Below, in pieces: positions 1 through 11,895 of a stretch of 64,000 bases of DNA. How positions within the stretch are numbered: the stretch's first letter is position 1; each line of letters opens with the position of its first letter. The stretch is from Castanea sativa. Lineage: Eukaryota > Streptophyta > Magnoliopsida > Fagales > Fagaceae. The DNA lies in assembly GCF_040712315.1 (NCBI RefSeq), contig NC_134016.1, positions 25,182,390 through 25,246,389 of the forward strand, in the 5' to 3' direction. Both the position numbers and the translations under genes were made by a program. The notes beneath the pieces were generated by a model, which was given only the letters and a program-made list of their open reading frames with translations, did not search any database and was not told where the DNA came from.

Positions 1-110
1 AATATTTTTCCTTCATTTTTTTTTTCATTAAGTAACTTCTTTTCTTGTTGTCTAATTTGTATGTGTCGAGGAAAAAAGGAAATATTATGTTTTGTGTTTC
101 TACTTTGTAG

Positions 111-3100
111 GGGCTCTAGTAAATGCTTTGGGAGCTATTGCATTGGGCGCACCTGTTGGCACTCAGTATGTTCAACACTTTGTTTTTATTACTCTTTTTA
201 ACCCAAATTGTTGGTCATATTTAGAAAATTCATCTTTTCAAGGGAATATCATCTAATATCTTGTCTCTTGAATTGAATGATAGAAGTTTCCAAAACTGTC
301 CTTAAACAATTTTATATAACATTTGAACTCCTATAACAAATTTCTTCTTTCCCAAAATTGGCACCAAGTATTTGGAGTAATATTTTCAGAAACCAACTCC
401 ATGTTCAAACGTATGGTTCAAAACAAGTTTCAATACAAGAAAACCTATTGGTGCCTACCAATAGTTTAATGAAAAGATTGGCTTTATTATATTGCCTATA
501 AATTTCAGAACTTCCATATTCCAAATCTTAAGGGAACACAACCTCTTCCACTATCTTCTTATCATGGGATTTCCTTATCTATGTTAGCCTCTCAATTCTT
601 ATTGATCCAAACAAAGATAAATGACATGCTGGGAACAAACCTTTGACAGCCCGAGTCAAAAATATTTTTACCATTGCAGAACAGCAAGCTCAAGTAAATT
701 AAGAATGGAAAGTTGAGAAGAGGGTTCATAACATAACTTATCTTGACAGTAGATTGTCTGGCAACCCCAAAACAATTAGAATAATTTGGTAATGCAGAAA
801 AGCCTCTCAACATCAGAAATTTGTTGCTGGCGAGGACAAGAATGACATGTACTATGGCCAGTTCAAATATTGGATGAGGATAGTGTGTGTGTGTGTGTTG
901 TAAAATTCTTTCTGATAGTTTTCTAAATATTGTAATAAAAAAAAAAGTGTCATGTAAAGTGCCTACATTAATGCCCTCTTTTTATTTTTATTTTTGATGT
1001 GATTTTTGTTTTTGTTTGTTTGTTTCTTTTTTTTAATGCTCCTGGAAATACAGTAGGGGAAAAATTGGGAAGTTAATAAGTTAGTAGTGGCTTTTATCTC
1101 TCAAAAGAGGATAAAATTTTTGGAAATCCCAAAATGGCGTAGAGGACCTACAATTTGGGATGGAGGGAGTTGTATAATGTTGAATTAGAACTTACAGTTG
1201 AGGTTGGATGGAAATAGTTATAGTGATATACATCCTGCTGGAATATTTTTTGGACTATTTTTCTCTTCTTCTAATCTTCTCTTGAAAAAGAATGTAAGAA
1301 CCGTAGTGGCGGATAGATTTAGCTGGGCTATTCTGAACTTCAAAGATAGGTTGTGATTGTTCAACCTCAAGTGTAAAATATGTTTTCAGCAAAAACTGGG
1401 TAGGGGAGCTCATGGGTGTGGTTTGTGGAGAAGTATCCGCATGGGTTGGGAGGATTTCAGCAAAAATTGTCAGTTTGTGGTTGGTTTGGGGAACAGGGTG
1501 AGGTTTTGGCAGGATGGGTGGCATGGGGATCAACCTTTTCAATTGGCTTTTCCAAGGTTGTTTGGCATCGCCATTGTGAAGGAGGCTTCTGTTGAAGCTT
1601 CTTTGCAAAGGCAGGGGGCGGAGGATGGAAGAGTTTGGAATGTTCGGTTTAGTAGATTTTTTAATGATTGGGAGATGGATGAAGGGCTGCGGTTTCTTCG
1701 TATGTTGGGTTCTATAACCCCTCCTATGGATGTTGGAGATCGGATGAGATGGAAATTGAAGTCTAATGGAGCTTTTGACATCCGATCGTACTACAACAAA
1801 TTGAGAAATTCTCCTTCTACTATCTTTCCTTGGAAAGCTATTTGGAGAGCAAAGGCCCCAAGGCGAGTTTCTTTTTTTGTTTGGTGTGTAGCTTGGAATA
1901 AGATTCTAACGGGAGACAATCTGAGATTGAGAAGATTGGATTTTGTGGATTGGTGCATTATGTGCCGTCATAGTGGAGAGACGGTAGATCACCTTCTCCT
2001 TCATTGTGATATGGCCTACCGGTTATGGAGCTTTGTTTTCCTAACTTTTGGCTTGGCCTGGGTTATGCCTAGATCGATTCCTGAAATGCTTTTTGGTTGG
2101 TGGAATTGGTTGGGGAAGCATTCATCTCAGATCTGGAATTTAGTCCCGCTTTGCATCCTTTGGTGTATTTGGAAGGAGCGTAACCGGAGGACTTTTGAGG
2201 ATTTGGATAGCTCTAGTGAACAGTTGCTTGTTTTTTTCAGTGGGACTCTCTTTGATTGGTCGCGCGCGTGGGGACTCACGTCTAGTGATTCCCTCCCTTC
2301 TTTTCTTTGCTCCCTTTTCCCTTCCTAATTTTCTTGTTGTCTTTGTTTCTCTTTGTTTTCTTTTTCTTGTATCTCCTAGGTTGCTCTGTGTTTTTTCAGG
2401 CATAGAGTAACCCTTCGTATATATATCATTCTTACTTATCAAAAAAAAAAAATATGTTTTCAGAATTATGGAGACTGAAACATATGTAAATGCTCCTGGA
2501 GCTTAGCACCTATAATTAGTGAATATACTATCTCTGCAATGTGCTAGAGGTGTGATACACACCAATTTATGCCACCTAAACAACTGAAAGCCAACCCAGT
2601 AATTACACTTCACATGGTCATACTAAACCAAATAGATCTTACCTTCTCCGTGCAATCAAACAATCTCACTGGGAGATTCAGCCATGCCTTGCTTGGCTGT
2701 AGAGAAGCTTCAAGGAAGATCTGACATTGTGATATATTTATAAATATTAATCAACTCTGATGCTCTCTCTCTTTGGGAAATCTTAGATTAGAGTTTTTAG
2801 CTTGGAAATATTCTCTTGGACAAGCTTGAGCATCTTTCTGACCTAATCTGGTCAAATGGGGTTTCTTATTTTATTTTTTTTTTTTTTGAAAAGAATTATA
2901 AACCTGTAGGAAAGAGTCGCAGATTGAGTGGTTTAATAAACTTGACCCTAGAATCTACTTATTAAAAAAAAAAAAAAAACTTGACCCCTAGAATCAACAG
3001 TGAACATTTATGAGGGAAGAAGAAAGACTGCTTGTGCAGCTTACCACATTCATGGAAACAAGTGGGTTCTTATAACACTTTCTTACCGTTTGGAAGTACA

Positions 3101-6100
3101 ATGTACCAATTTTAAAAACCCTGCTTCAGTCCCAATCAAACTGATAATGCTGCATGGTGCTTACCTGAGTATGGTGGCTGGATTTGACTGTTGGCTGCAG
3201 AGTATGGTGACTGGATTTGACTGGTTTGGGAAGTTTGGGATTGTTTGGTTACCGAAGAAGGTAAAATCTATTTGGTTTTGTTTGAATTGTAATTCCTAAG
3301 TTGGCTGTCGGTTGTTTAGGTGGCATTTGTAAATGATGTCTATCATTTTTATTGGACCACCTCTTGCACATTGTAGGGATTGCATATTCACCAATTGCAG
3401 GTGCTGTGCTTCCAAATGATCCTTATATTTAAAACATCTCCCATTTGATAACATACGGACTCTCCATTTAATTTTTATTGAAGATAAAAATAGTGCAAGC
3501 ATGTGTTGATTTTGTACCACACTTGTTGGACGCAGGTACTTTTCACAGACTCTTAACTGGTCCCTTATGATGTCATTGTTCACAGTAAGTATTTAATACA
3601 TCATAAGCTCCCCTGCTTTACAGTATTGACCTTTCAAACTTTCAGAGTATTTGGGTTTGAATTCCTTCACCTCTTCTTAAACTAAAATATGTCTGTTCTA
3701 TCTCATTCAATAATGTCTGATAATCATCCTCTTCTTAAGGTAAATGACTTCATTGGTATTAGACCATTTCAATGTATGATTATGGAATCTCTCTTTTTTT
3801 TAATAGTAAATTATTCTTTTGCGGTTTTGCCCAATGTGCTACTTCTCCATTCTAGTTCATCCCAAAAGTAAGTTTCACTGTTTTGTTCAAGTTATGCCTC
3901 TTACACATTAATTGTCTTTTGGGTTTTGGCAGATTGTGCCTGCAGCTACTGTGTTTGGGTCATCATGGAAAGATTGGCAACGTATATTTGCACATACTAA
4001 GTAAGTTTCCAATTACTACTTGGTTTCTTGCTGTGTAGTTTAGCCAATGGGACTTGTGTTTTAGTTATTATTTCTAACTGGTGTACATATTTGCACACCT
4101 TGTCATTTTTCAGGTATTTATGTGCTTATATGATAAAACTCGTATTTCACTTGTAGGCCAATGGGATCTGTTGATATTATAATTTGCCTTCCAGCTCATG
4201 GAGCTGTTATTGGAGCTTGGTTTGGGGCTTGGCCTATGCCACTTGATTGGGAAAGGCCATGGCAGGTATTGCATTCACCCTTTTTGAACCTAATGGACTA
4301 CTTTTAAAAGATATTTTCTTTTCTGTTTCTACTGGGGGTAGAGGGTTTTCTTTTTTCCTGTTCTTTTCTATTTCTTTTTTGCTGCTTGTTTTATTATTTT
4401 CTTCTTCCGTTGTTTCCATTTGTAAATATTTGTTGTGGAAAATCCTTTTTATTTGTTTACTTCTTCTTCTTTTATTTTTTTCTCCCACTTAACTATTTAG
4501 GCAAGTTTGTTCTACATTCATCTTAGTAGTTTGCACTTTATCCAGTGAGTATATGTTCTTGCATTTGTCTTTATTTCAATTTTTTAGTTTTTTTAGTTAT
4601 TTTTTTAGATTTTTTTTTAAGTTATAAAATTCAATAAAAAAGCTCAAAAAGGGCGCAACCCTAGTAGGCTAGGACATTTCATATTATTAGTTAATGAATT
4701 GGAGATAGCACGCTGGGAATTCTCCTTGTTCCAATGGTCCAGTTTGCGTGAGGGCTGTTAGCCTGACAGTATGGTCTGGGAAGATTTGTTTCTTCATCTG
4801 TTCCTGGACGTAGACTTTATATCTTTATTGTCTGATCATTCAAACGCCTAATTCTGATCTAGCTTCTCCTAAATCTTTTTTAAATTAGCATCTTTGTCAG
4901 CAAAAGTTCTATGTTGTGTAAGGACATTAGGTATTGTGCTATACCAGGGATGCATGAAAAATGCTTTAACAGTGTTTGTGATCCCAATTGTTTTAAAAAT
5001 GTTTGCCTACTCTTTTGGATTGTTGTGTCCAATTCTAACCTTACAGGTAACACAATTGGCTAGGACCATGCCTCATGAAGCAAAGGTCTCTAGTTTAAAT
5101 CTCTCTATTCCCATCTCCTTGGTGCTGAAACTCACTTATCAAAAACATTTGTTTGATTTATCTACATGATTAGTGGTCCTTGGTTCTCTGGTGGATATGA
5201 AGAGTGCTACCCTCGTTGTCTGATCTATGTTTATCTTTATTTTGCTACTCTTGCTAGCTTGTACATCTTAATAATAAAGCGATCTTTTGATTGAGGAGAG
5301 GAACTGATGACAAGTTTCCTTTATTGAAAAAATGACTCTCTAAGGATTTAGGCTGCTGTCCTTGCATCACTTTTGTGTTAAACTCATGATTTTCTTTTTT
5401 TGTATCCCCCCTTCTCCAAAGATCAAAATTATAACAAAGAAAAATTTTAGAATATGTATTAAACATTAAACCTCACACCCCTCCCCCACTATTTACTTGG
5501 CAAAAAAAAAAAAAAAGATCTTCTGTTTTGTATTAAACCTTCATGGTGAATTTACATAAGCTTCATAGAGTCCAAAGAAGAGTAAAAAGATTAAATAGGA
5601 TAGCAACAAACTGGGTATCTCTTTTTATCCTTGAAAGAGTTTGAAGACATCAATTTATGGGTAGATGGGTTTTCAGCCAAATATCAGTTAAAGAATGAAT
5701 GACTTCACATGACAAGATCCTCTAGAATTTTTCGGGTACCATAAATTTCCTAAAATATCATTCATCCATTTTGAAATTAGTTGATTGGATTTTGCCATAT
5801 AATCAACATTTAAAGAAACATTGATTATAATCATTTTGGTATCTATCATTGGTGATGTGGTAAAATTCAATCCCTCAAAATGTATAGGATTTTAGGAATA
5901 CTATGGTTGAGTTAACATAAGAACTCTTGAGAATCCTAATCCCATATGTGGAATTAGGTTGAGATACTTCTGAACTTGCTTGTAATTATGTTGTGGTAAG
6001 AAACTTTTAAGTCTTGGTATGTAACATTAAGCAGTAACCAGTTACACTATTGATGTTGTTTTAAGTCTAGGTTGATGATGTTTTTTTTTAGATGTTTGCT

Positions 6101-6293
6101 CTAGTTTCCTGTTCTCAAACCACCATTTTTTGTGCTGTATATGGTCTTACTGATGCCTGAAATATTTTTCCTTATGTAGGAATGGCCCATTTGTGTGAGT
6201 TATGGAGCAATGGCTGGGTACCTGGTTGCCATGGTCGCTTCATTTGGCTATGTTGCTGTGTGTGCTAGAATGCAACATGTCAAACGAGAATAA
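111..6293 (+). CDS. PIGF: PIG-F, GPI-anchor biosynthesis protein (3' part of gene)
   Basis: PIG-F is an ER membrane protein. It partners PIG-O and PIG-G, which add ethanolamine phosphate to mannoses of the GPI anchor. I assembled five exons by eye: 111-165, 3536-3584, 3933-4000, 4157-4265 and 6180-6293. All have AG/GT borders and compatible phases, and they give 130 whole residues ending in TAA. Seen motifs are GALVNALGAIALGAP, TLNWSL, GSSWKDWQRIFAHTKP, CLPAHGAVIGAWFGAWPMPL and DWERPWQEWP. The AWFGAWPMPLDWERPWQEWP block is the family's signature. Hydrophobic stretches around GAIALGAP, the AHGAVIGAW block and GYLVAMVASFGY fit C-terminal membrane helices. The N-terminal half lies upstream of the window. 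The second visible exon is only 49 nt. Intron 1 (3.4 kb) holds a LINE and intron 4 (1.9 kb) a SINE. No frame damage is visible, so the gene is probably functional. Confidence 0.87.
166..1374. other. PIG-F intron 1, 5' part
   Basis: AT-rich intron sequence with a short GT run near 884-899. I see no domain or element beyond the L1 that follows it. Confidence 0.5.
1390..2328 (+). pseudogene. LINE ORF2 C-terminal fragment (zf-RVT region)
   Basis: This frame stays open for about 312 codons but begins at the truncation point, so it has no start codon of its own. The ATG at 1357 is intron sequence outside the insertion. The protein has the plant L1 region after the reverse transcriptase: NRVRFWQDGW, then WKAIWRAKAPRRVSFFVWC and the zf-RVT zinc-binding segment CIMCRHSGETVDHLLLHC, then CILWCIWKERNRRTFED near the end. 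There is no endonuclease, no RT and no RNase H domain. It cannot act alone and is a passenger in the PIG-F intron. The absence of a frameshift over 300 codons suggests a fairly young insertion. Confidence 0.85.
1390..2448 (+). mobile_element. 5'-truncated L1-type LINE with target-site duplication
   Basis: The insertion sits in intron 1 of PIG-F. It is flanked by a 15-bp direct repeat AAAATATGTTTTCAG at 1375-1389 and 2449-2463; the first four A of the right copy merge with the tail. It ends with CTTACTTATC followed by an A-run, typical of target-primed reverse transcription. Only the last ~1.06 kb of the element is present. It lies on the same strand as the host gene. Confidence 0.9.
2956..2976 (+). 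repeat. Tail-only retroposon mini-insertion
   Basis: About 21 bp, TACTTATT plus an A-run, are flanked by near-identical copies of AAACTTGACC(C)CTAGAATC (2938-2955 and 2977-2995, differing by one C). The insert matches the extreme 3' end of the L1 elements in this window (CTTATC or CTTATT before the A-run). Confidence 0.6.
5047..5145 (+). mobile_element. tRNA-derived SINE in PIG-F intron 4
   Basis: The sequence reads like a decayed tRNA gene head. GTAACACAATTGGCTAGGAC resembles the A-box region, and TAGTTTAAATCTC resembles a B box (consensus GTTCRANNC). It ends CTCACTTATCAAAAA, the same tail as the L1 fragment at 1390-2448. I found no clear target-site duplication. Confidence 0.55.
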
Positions 6294-6734
6294 AATGCAA
6301 CTTCCAATCATTATGAACTTAAAGAGATACATGTGTTTTTTTCCCCTTCGGCTTTTGATTTTTCACTTTTTGGGTAGGAGTTACATCTGGTTACACAACT
6401 TTATTTATTTATTTCTTAGGATAAAAGGTAAATTGTACAAAGACCATTTGGACTTTCAGATTGTTGCACTAAGACCAGTTCCTTGATTTTTTTTGTTTGT
6501 TTGTAAAATTGGAAGTTTATGATTGGTGACACGGTTCTATTGTAAAAGAGGAAGATTATAATGATGGCACAAGGACTCTTCTAAGAAACTCAAATCCTAC
6601 ATACATACATTCAGTAGTGCACCTCTAGAAAATTCTAGCCGCATCATAACAATCTCTATCTTAGATTGTATTTGATTAAGCCTCACAAACGATACTCCTT
6701 CATTGTAGCATAGACTGTAGGTATTGGCAAAGCC
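6294..6734. other. PIG-F 3' flank
   Basis: AT-rich. The PIG-F 3' UTR presumably lies in the first part, but I could not fix a polyadenylation site. No other feature is seen. Confidence 0.4.
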
Positions 6735-8240
6735 CAAGTAGTGCTTGAACAGTTGAACTTATTCCTCTTAATTGGTTTTATCAACATGTCAAAGGCGTTC
6801 TTGTTAGTGTGGATCTTTGAAAAAGAAATATCTCTTAAAGAAATCCATTCTCTAATCTTATGATATCACACACCAGTTTGCTTTGTTCTTGTGTGATATA
6901 CTTGGTTCTCTGCCAAATGAAGTGCGCTTTAACTGTCATAATGTTACATAATGCTGTCTTACTTTAAAGCAAGTTCATTATCTAGTCCTTTAAGCCAATC
7001 TACATTTTACATAATAGACTTTCAAGTTTCAACAAATCATGCCAATAGGAAACTTAAACATATAGTTTATCATGGAACTTCTAAAATCAAGATTCTTTAC
7101 ATAATTGGAATTCACATATCTATACAAGCTCTTCCGTCTAATAGAATGGTATAGTCACAAGTATCTATATGATATCTAAAAATCCAATATACTGCATTCC
7201 AATAGTTTTTTTTAGAGCTGCCATATATGCCTACTGACCATATTGATTGCACGAGAGATTTCAAGCGCAATGCACACCAAGAAGTATGGAGACACCCAAC
7301 TACATCAGCATATGGCACTTTAGACAAATACTCTTAACTTCTCATCTGAACTAAGGTATTACTACGAGGATAATTTGAAATGCATAGCAAGTGGCGTGCT
7401 AATAGGTTTGGCTTCAAGAATTCTAAACCTCTCCAATACCTTCTTAAGATACCCTTTCTTGGACAAACATAATTTACTAGCTCTTCTATCATGGGAAATT
7501 TCTATTCCAAGGATTTTCTTGGCATCTCCAAGATCCTTCATTTCAAATTCATTATTTAACAAAGACTTCAACCTTATAATTTCTTGCTTACTCTTTGCAA
7601 TGAATATCATATAATCAATATATAAAGCAAGAAAGATACATAAATTGCCAACCATTACTTTATAACAAACACAACAATCATACTTACAACACAAGTACCC
7701 AGTGTCACCTTTAATATACCATTGCATTGGATATTTTACTTCAAACCATACAATGAATTTTTTTACAAAAAAACATATTCTTCCTTTCCAAGTCCTGTTA
7801 GCCTTCTCCTTGTTGCATATATAGATTTTCCCTTTTGAGTTTTCATGGAGGCATGTTGTCTTCACATCGAGTTGATTTAACCCCATGACATGCAGTGCCA
7901 CAGACAACTGAATTATCCGAAATGAGGTTTACTTTACAATCAATGAAAATATCAAAATGTAATAAATCCCGCTTCACTGTGAGTAACCTTTAATAACCAA
8001 CTATGCCAGGTATATATTTTTTACTTTCCTTTTCTGACAATGCATCATTCTTACAATATACCCATTTACAACCAATAATATTTTTTTCATTGGGCATTTT
8101 TATTTTACCATTTCCCAAGTCTAATTCTTTCTATGCGATTTCATCTCATATGACATGAACCAAAGCCATTTATGATTATTCTTATTGTTTATTGCACTTT
8201 CCTTTGATAATGGATCTCCATGGGGCACAATTGATCTACA
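6735..8240 (-). pseudogene. Ty1/copia retrotransposon pol remnant (RT to RNase H)
   Basis: Pieces of one copia polyprotein follow in order on the - strand, interrupted by stops and frameshifts. Around 8180-8050: WLWFMSYEMKSHRKN, TWEMVK and IIGCKWVYCK, the start of the RT domain. At 7907-7362: NQLDVKTTCLHENSKGKIYI, ALYIDYMIFIAKS, EFEMKDLGDAKKILGIEIS and KPISTPLAMHFKLS. At 7327-7112: SKVPYADVVGCLH and YWNAVYWIFRYH. Around 6880-6790: YHKIREWISL and KIHTNKNAFDMLIKP, the end of RNase H. The catalytic motif normally YVDD reads YIDY, so one aspartate is lost. No LTRs were found around it. It is an old, dead copy just downstream of PIG-F. Confidence 0.85.
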
Positions 8241-9695
8241 AATACTTGCTGCTGTAGATACGATTGTCATTGAAAGAGTTGTTGCTCGTTTTTGAGAGTG
8301 ACGTAATAACTTTTGTGAATATAGGGAAGCGCAAGCAAAAAACAAGACTAGGGTTCCGTCTAGATACAACTGAAAATTAAAAACACTATAGCAAATAATT
8401 TTTAATTTTTAAATGTGTGAATAGTACTGCGGGTTCTATTTTTAATAAAAAAGTGATTGAAACAGTGCATAAACAGTACGCCATTGTATGTGAACAGTAA
8501 TCCCACAATGATAAACAGTACTTGTCTCTTGCTTGAAACCCGTGCGTAGGGGAAAAAAACAAAAAAAGTCTGAAACGTGAAAACTGAAATTGTGGACGCT
8601 GGAAAATGAAACCAAGCTCTATGCTAAATTCTTGGAACAACAACCCAAAAGATCAAACAAAAAATGTATGGAAAATGAAACCAAGCTTGTCAAAAAATGC
8701 CAACGGTGCTCCTAAACAAGTAGTAGTAGCAAAAGCCACCTTAAATTGGCCGGCTGAGAACGCAGTTACCCAGAACAAAATCCTCTCAAAAGTTTTTAGG
8801 TTTGGAATCATTTATATACAATCTCAGGGTTAGAATTGAAGACCCCCATCTTTAGTTGCTACAATTGGCAACCTCATTCTCGACGCAAGAAATAGTCTTT
8901 CACTTGCTAGCATCCAAAGAAGCTGAAAAAAGAGATCTATAGAACCAGTTGAGGTCTCTAGATCAAAAAAACATGACATGTGATTTTTTCATAGTTTGTG
9001 ATCCAAGAATGGAGAAGCAGCTTTAGAAGCTCTTCTTTGGAAATTTTTCTAGGAACATAGGTGTAAAATTGGTATCTCTCGGAAATCAACAGAGATGAGG
9101 ACGATAGGCATCACTCTAGGATCATTAGAATCACACCCCTATATCACGATCCAAACATCTGAATCCTAATCATTTGCTTCATCATCCCTAAAAAAAATAA
9201 TAATAAAAAATTCTCTCTTGAAGTGCATCAGGTCATAGAAGAATATACATTGCAAAATAGGAGCATTTAATCCTTCAAAACATACCTAGAAGCTAGAAGT
9301 ATCCTTCAGAAACCATGGGTTGGATTTCCTTGGTACATTTAGAGCCCCTTTGGATAGGCTGTTATAAAATCCTCTAGACTATCCTTTTCTATCACTTTTG
9401 AAAATAGTTATCTTCATCAATTTCCAAATGAAGACCTTTGTTTTTTATGGTATCTTCTTTAAGCCTATGCCATTGGGATACAATTTGAAGTCTGTCACCT
9501 CCGAGCCTTCTTCAACCTTTGTCGAATCAATTATCCCTAGCATCCCAATCGTCACAATCCTAACTTCCTCAAAGTCCTTGAATGGTTCCATCTCCTTAAT
9601 GTTTGGAAGACATTATAACAATTCCTCATGCCCTAAATCTGGTACTCACATTTCAAAGGAATTGTCATTCTTACAAGACATACTCCCTACTACTT
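8241..9695. other. Unassigned AT-rich stretch
   Basis: No coding signal. AACAGT-type motifs recur around 8460-8525, and the 19-mer TGGAAAATGAAACCAAGCT occurs twice, near 8600 and 8670. It may hold more of the copia element upstream of RT, but no integrase motif is readable. Confidence 0.4.
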
Positions 9696-10107
9696 AGAGC
9701 ATTAGTATTGGTCTAGGCATTTTGCTAAAATGCTAAAGTTACCATCAAAATATAGCAAAAGTGAGCCAGTGGAGCAAAACCCTTTTTCTTTTTTCTTATT
9801 TTCTTTTTTTTGCTGTTGAGCTAGAGTGCACAACTAGCAAAGATGGTTGTGCACTGTAGCTAAGATGGTAAAAAAAAAATTATTAAAAGATATATTATTT
9901 TATTGTGTTGGTAGCTGTGGTTGTTGTTTATTATAGTAGATATATTATTTTATTGTGTTGTTTATATTATTTTATTATGTTGAATGCTAAAATAAAACCA
10001 TTGATGTTGGATGTTTTATAAAATGAGGTGGTAAAATAGATAAAATAACTTTTTGTAGTACCAACTTTCTAAATTTTTTGTACCACCAATGCCTAGTGCA
10101 AAGCTAT
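9696..10107. mobile_element. Possible MITE with imperfect terminal inverted repeats
   Basis: The left end TAGAGCATTAGTATTGGTC resembles the reverse complement of the right end (TTTGCACTAGGCATTGGTGG). Inside, AGATATATTATTTTATTGTG occurs twice. Part of the right half (TTTTATCTATTTTAC on the opposite strand) resembles the element near 45800. Borders and target-site duplication are not clear. Confidence 0.35.
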
Positions 10108-10205
10108 ATGTATATTTGTGGTGTTTTGTGAACTTGTTTCTCTCTACCCATAGCAATTGAACAAGGTTGTTCTCGTTGCTGCTACTATAAGTCAATCTCC
10201 TTATC

Positions 10206-10228
10206 TTTTTTTTTTTTTTGATAAATAA
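10206..10228 (-). repeat. Tail-only retroposon mini-insertion, perfect 19-bp duplication
   Basis: 23 bp (a T-run then GATAAATA; on the - strand TATTTATC then an A-run) are flanked by identical copies of ATAAGTCAATCTCCTTATC at 10187-10205 and 10229-10247. The insert matches the last bases of the local L1 tails and contains nothing else. Confidence 0.75.
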
Positions 10229-10247
10229 ATAAGTCAATCTCCTTATC

Positions 10248-11890
10248 ACTCTTATTAGTAGGTGAACTATTCCTGTCAAACTTCACCTTAGTTATTAGTA
10301 CCTTATTTGGGTCAATTATCATCATGTACCTCTACATCATTTTGTTTCAACATAAATATTTCATCAAATATGAAGTCTCTGTGAGTCACATTATTTATTT
10401 ATTTATTATTGGGATTGAATCTCAAAGATTATAGCCTTTAACACCTTAATCAAAGCTAGTATATTGTTAGGAACCTAGTTTAGGGCTTGTGTTCTTTGAT
10501 CATTCAAGCTAATTGAGAATTGCTAGGATTTAGGAATTAAAGATCCTCTAGGATTCGGTAAATCTTAAAAGGGAGTGATTTTAATGATTCAAATGATTTC
10601 TTGGATTGCTTGAGTGTGTGTTCTTTGAGCGTGAGTTGAGTCCCACATTGGGTGTTCGCTAGGCAGGTCTTGGGTTTATAATAGATTGCAAGGAGTTCCA
10701 ATTGCAACTTGACTAGTCCTTTTAGGGTGCAAGTGCAGATGTGACTAGTGCTTTCCTTGGATCACTAAACTCATTACACTCGACCTCTAGAAGAATTCTT
10801 CTTCACTAAGAAACAAAAGGATTAATTTATGCAAGACTTGATGGCAACTCTAACCCAAACCTTATTGATTGGCACTTGGGCTGGTTGCCTTGTTCTCTTT
10901 TTCCATCTAGGTTGTTTCTACCCAGTCACCAACTTGATTTACTTAACCCACTATGAATTGATTCCCTTAGTCACCAACTCACCCAGTCTAGCTCCCCGAT
11001 CTCTGCATTTTTGTTGACCCTCCTCTAAAACTCGCAAAACCTTCCCCTACCTCGTCTTCTTTATTATAGGCAATCATCCTTCTTTAAAAATTGTAGACTC
11101 CCTACCCCTTAAAAAATTGTGAATTGATAACGTTTCTGAGTATGAAATAGGCAAGAAATTTTGGTTAGATTTTATGAAATAGGTGATATATGTTTGATTA
11201 TGTTCTTATTTGGGTTTTAAGGTTGGTTTGTTATGATATTGATGTCCTCTTTTTTTTTCCCTTACTATAATATGATTGGTAAGAAAATTTAGTGATTTTG
11301 TGTGCAAGCCAAATACAAAAAAATATTTTCAATGCATTTTTAGGAATGCAACCAAACACCAAAACAAGTAGTTTTCCATGGAGTTTTAAATTGAAAATAT
11401 TCTCTAACAGAAAATATTTTTCAACAAAAATTAAAAATTATGACAAAACAAGTAGAATTTTAACATTAAGATTGCGACATCTAAGGATGATCATGTGCAA
11501 GATCATGGATAGATTACATATTGATTTCTCTGTTTGTAATACAATTTTTGAGAGTTCAAGTTTAAAAATCAGTCTCTTCAATAAACTAGTTGAGTTCCCG
11601 CATGATGTGCGGTGTAACTTATTATTAGTTTTCTCCAATATTTTGATAAGTTTTGCCAAAAATCTTGCAACTCAATTGATTGGCACATCAATTTCCAATA
11701 AAAACATTCAAAATTCAGATCCCTAACTCCAACTATCGATGTATAAAAAAGATATTTCGATAAATTTCATCGTAAAAAAAAATGTAATCTTTAGTTATTT
11801 TATATATAGACAAAATAAAAATACACTAAGAATAGTATAGTGATTTGATCATATATATGTGTGTTTACAAATTGAAAACTACATGATATA
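10248..11890. other. Intergenic stretch, possible LTR piece
   Basis: AT-rich without coding signal. Around 10465-10800 the sequence starts TGTTAGGAACC and contains GAGTCCCACATTGGG and TTTATAATAG, a look common in plant LTRs. I could not find a matching end or target-site duplication, so no element is called. Confidence 0.35.
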
Positions 11891-11895
11891 GTAGC

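Noticed and set aside
5047..5145. Functional tRNA gene
   Set aside because: Only box-like motifs remain. There is no cloverleaf, and the end is a retroposon tail.
5455..5538. A-run with TGTATTAAAC on both sides
   Set aside because: The A-run is not next to the right copy of the repeat, so it does not fit a retroposon insertion.
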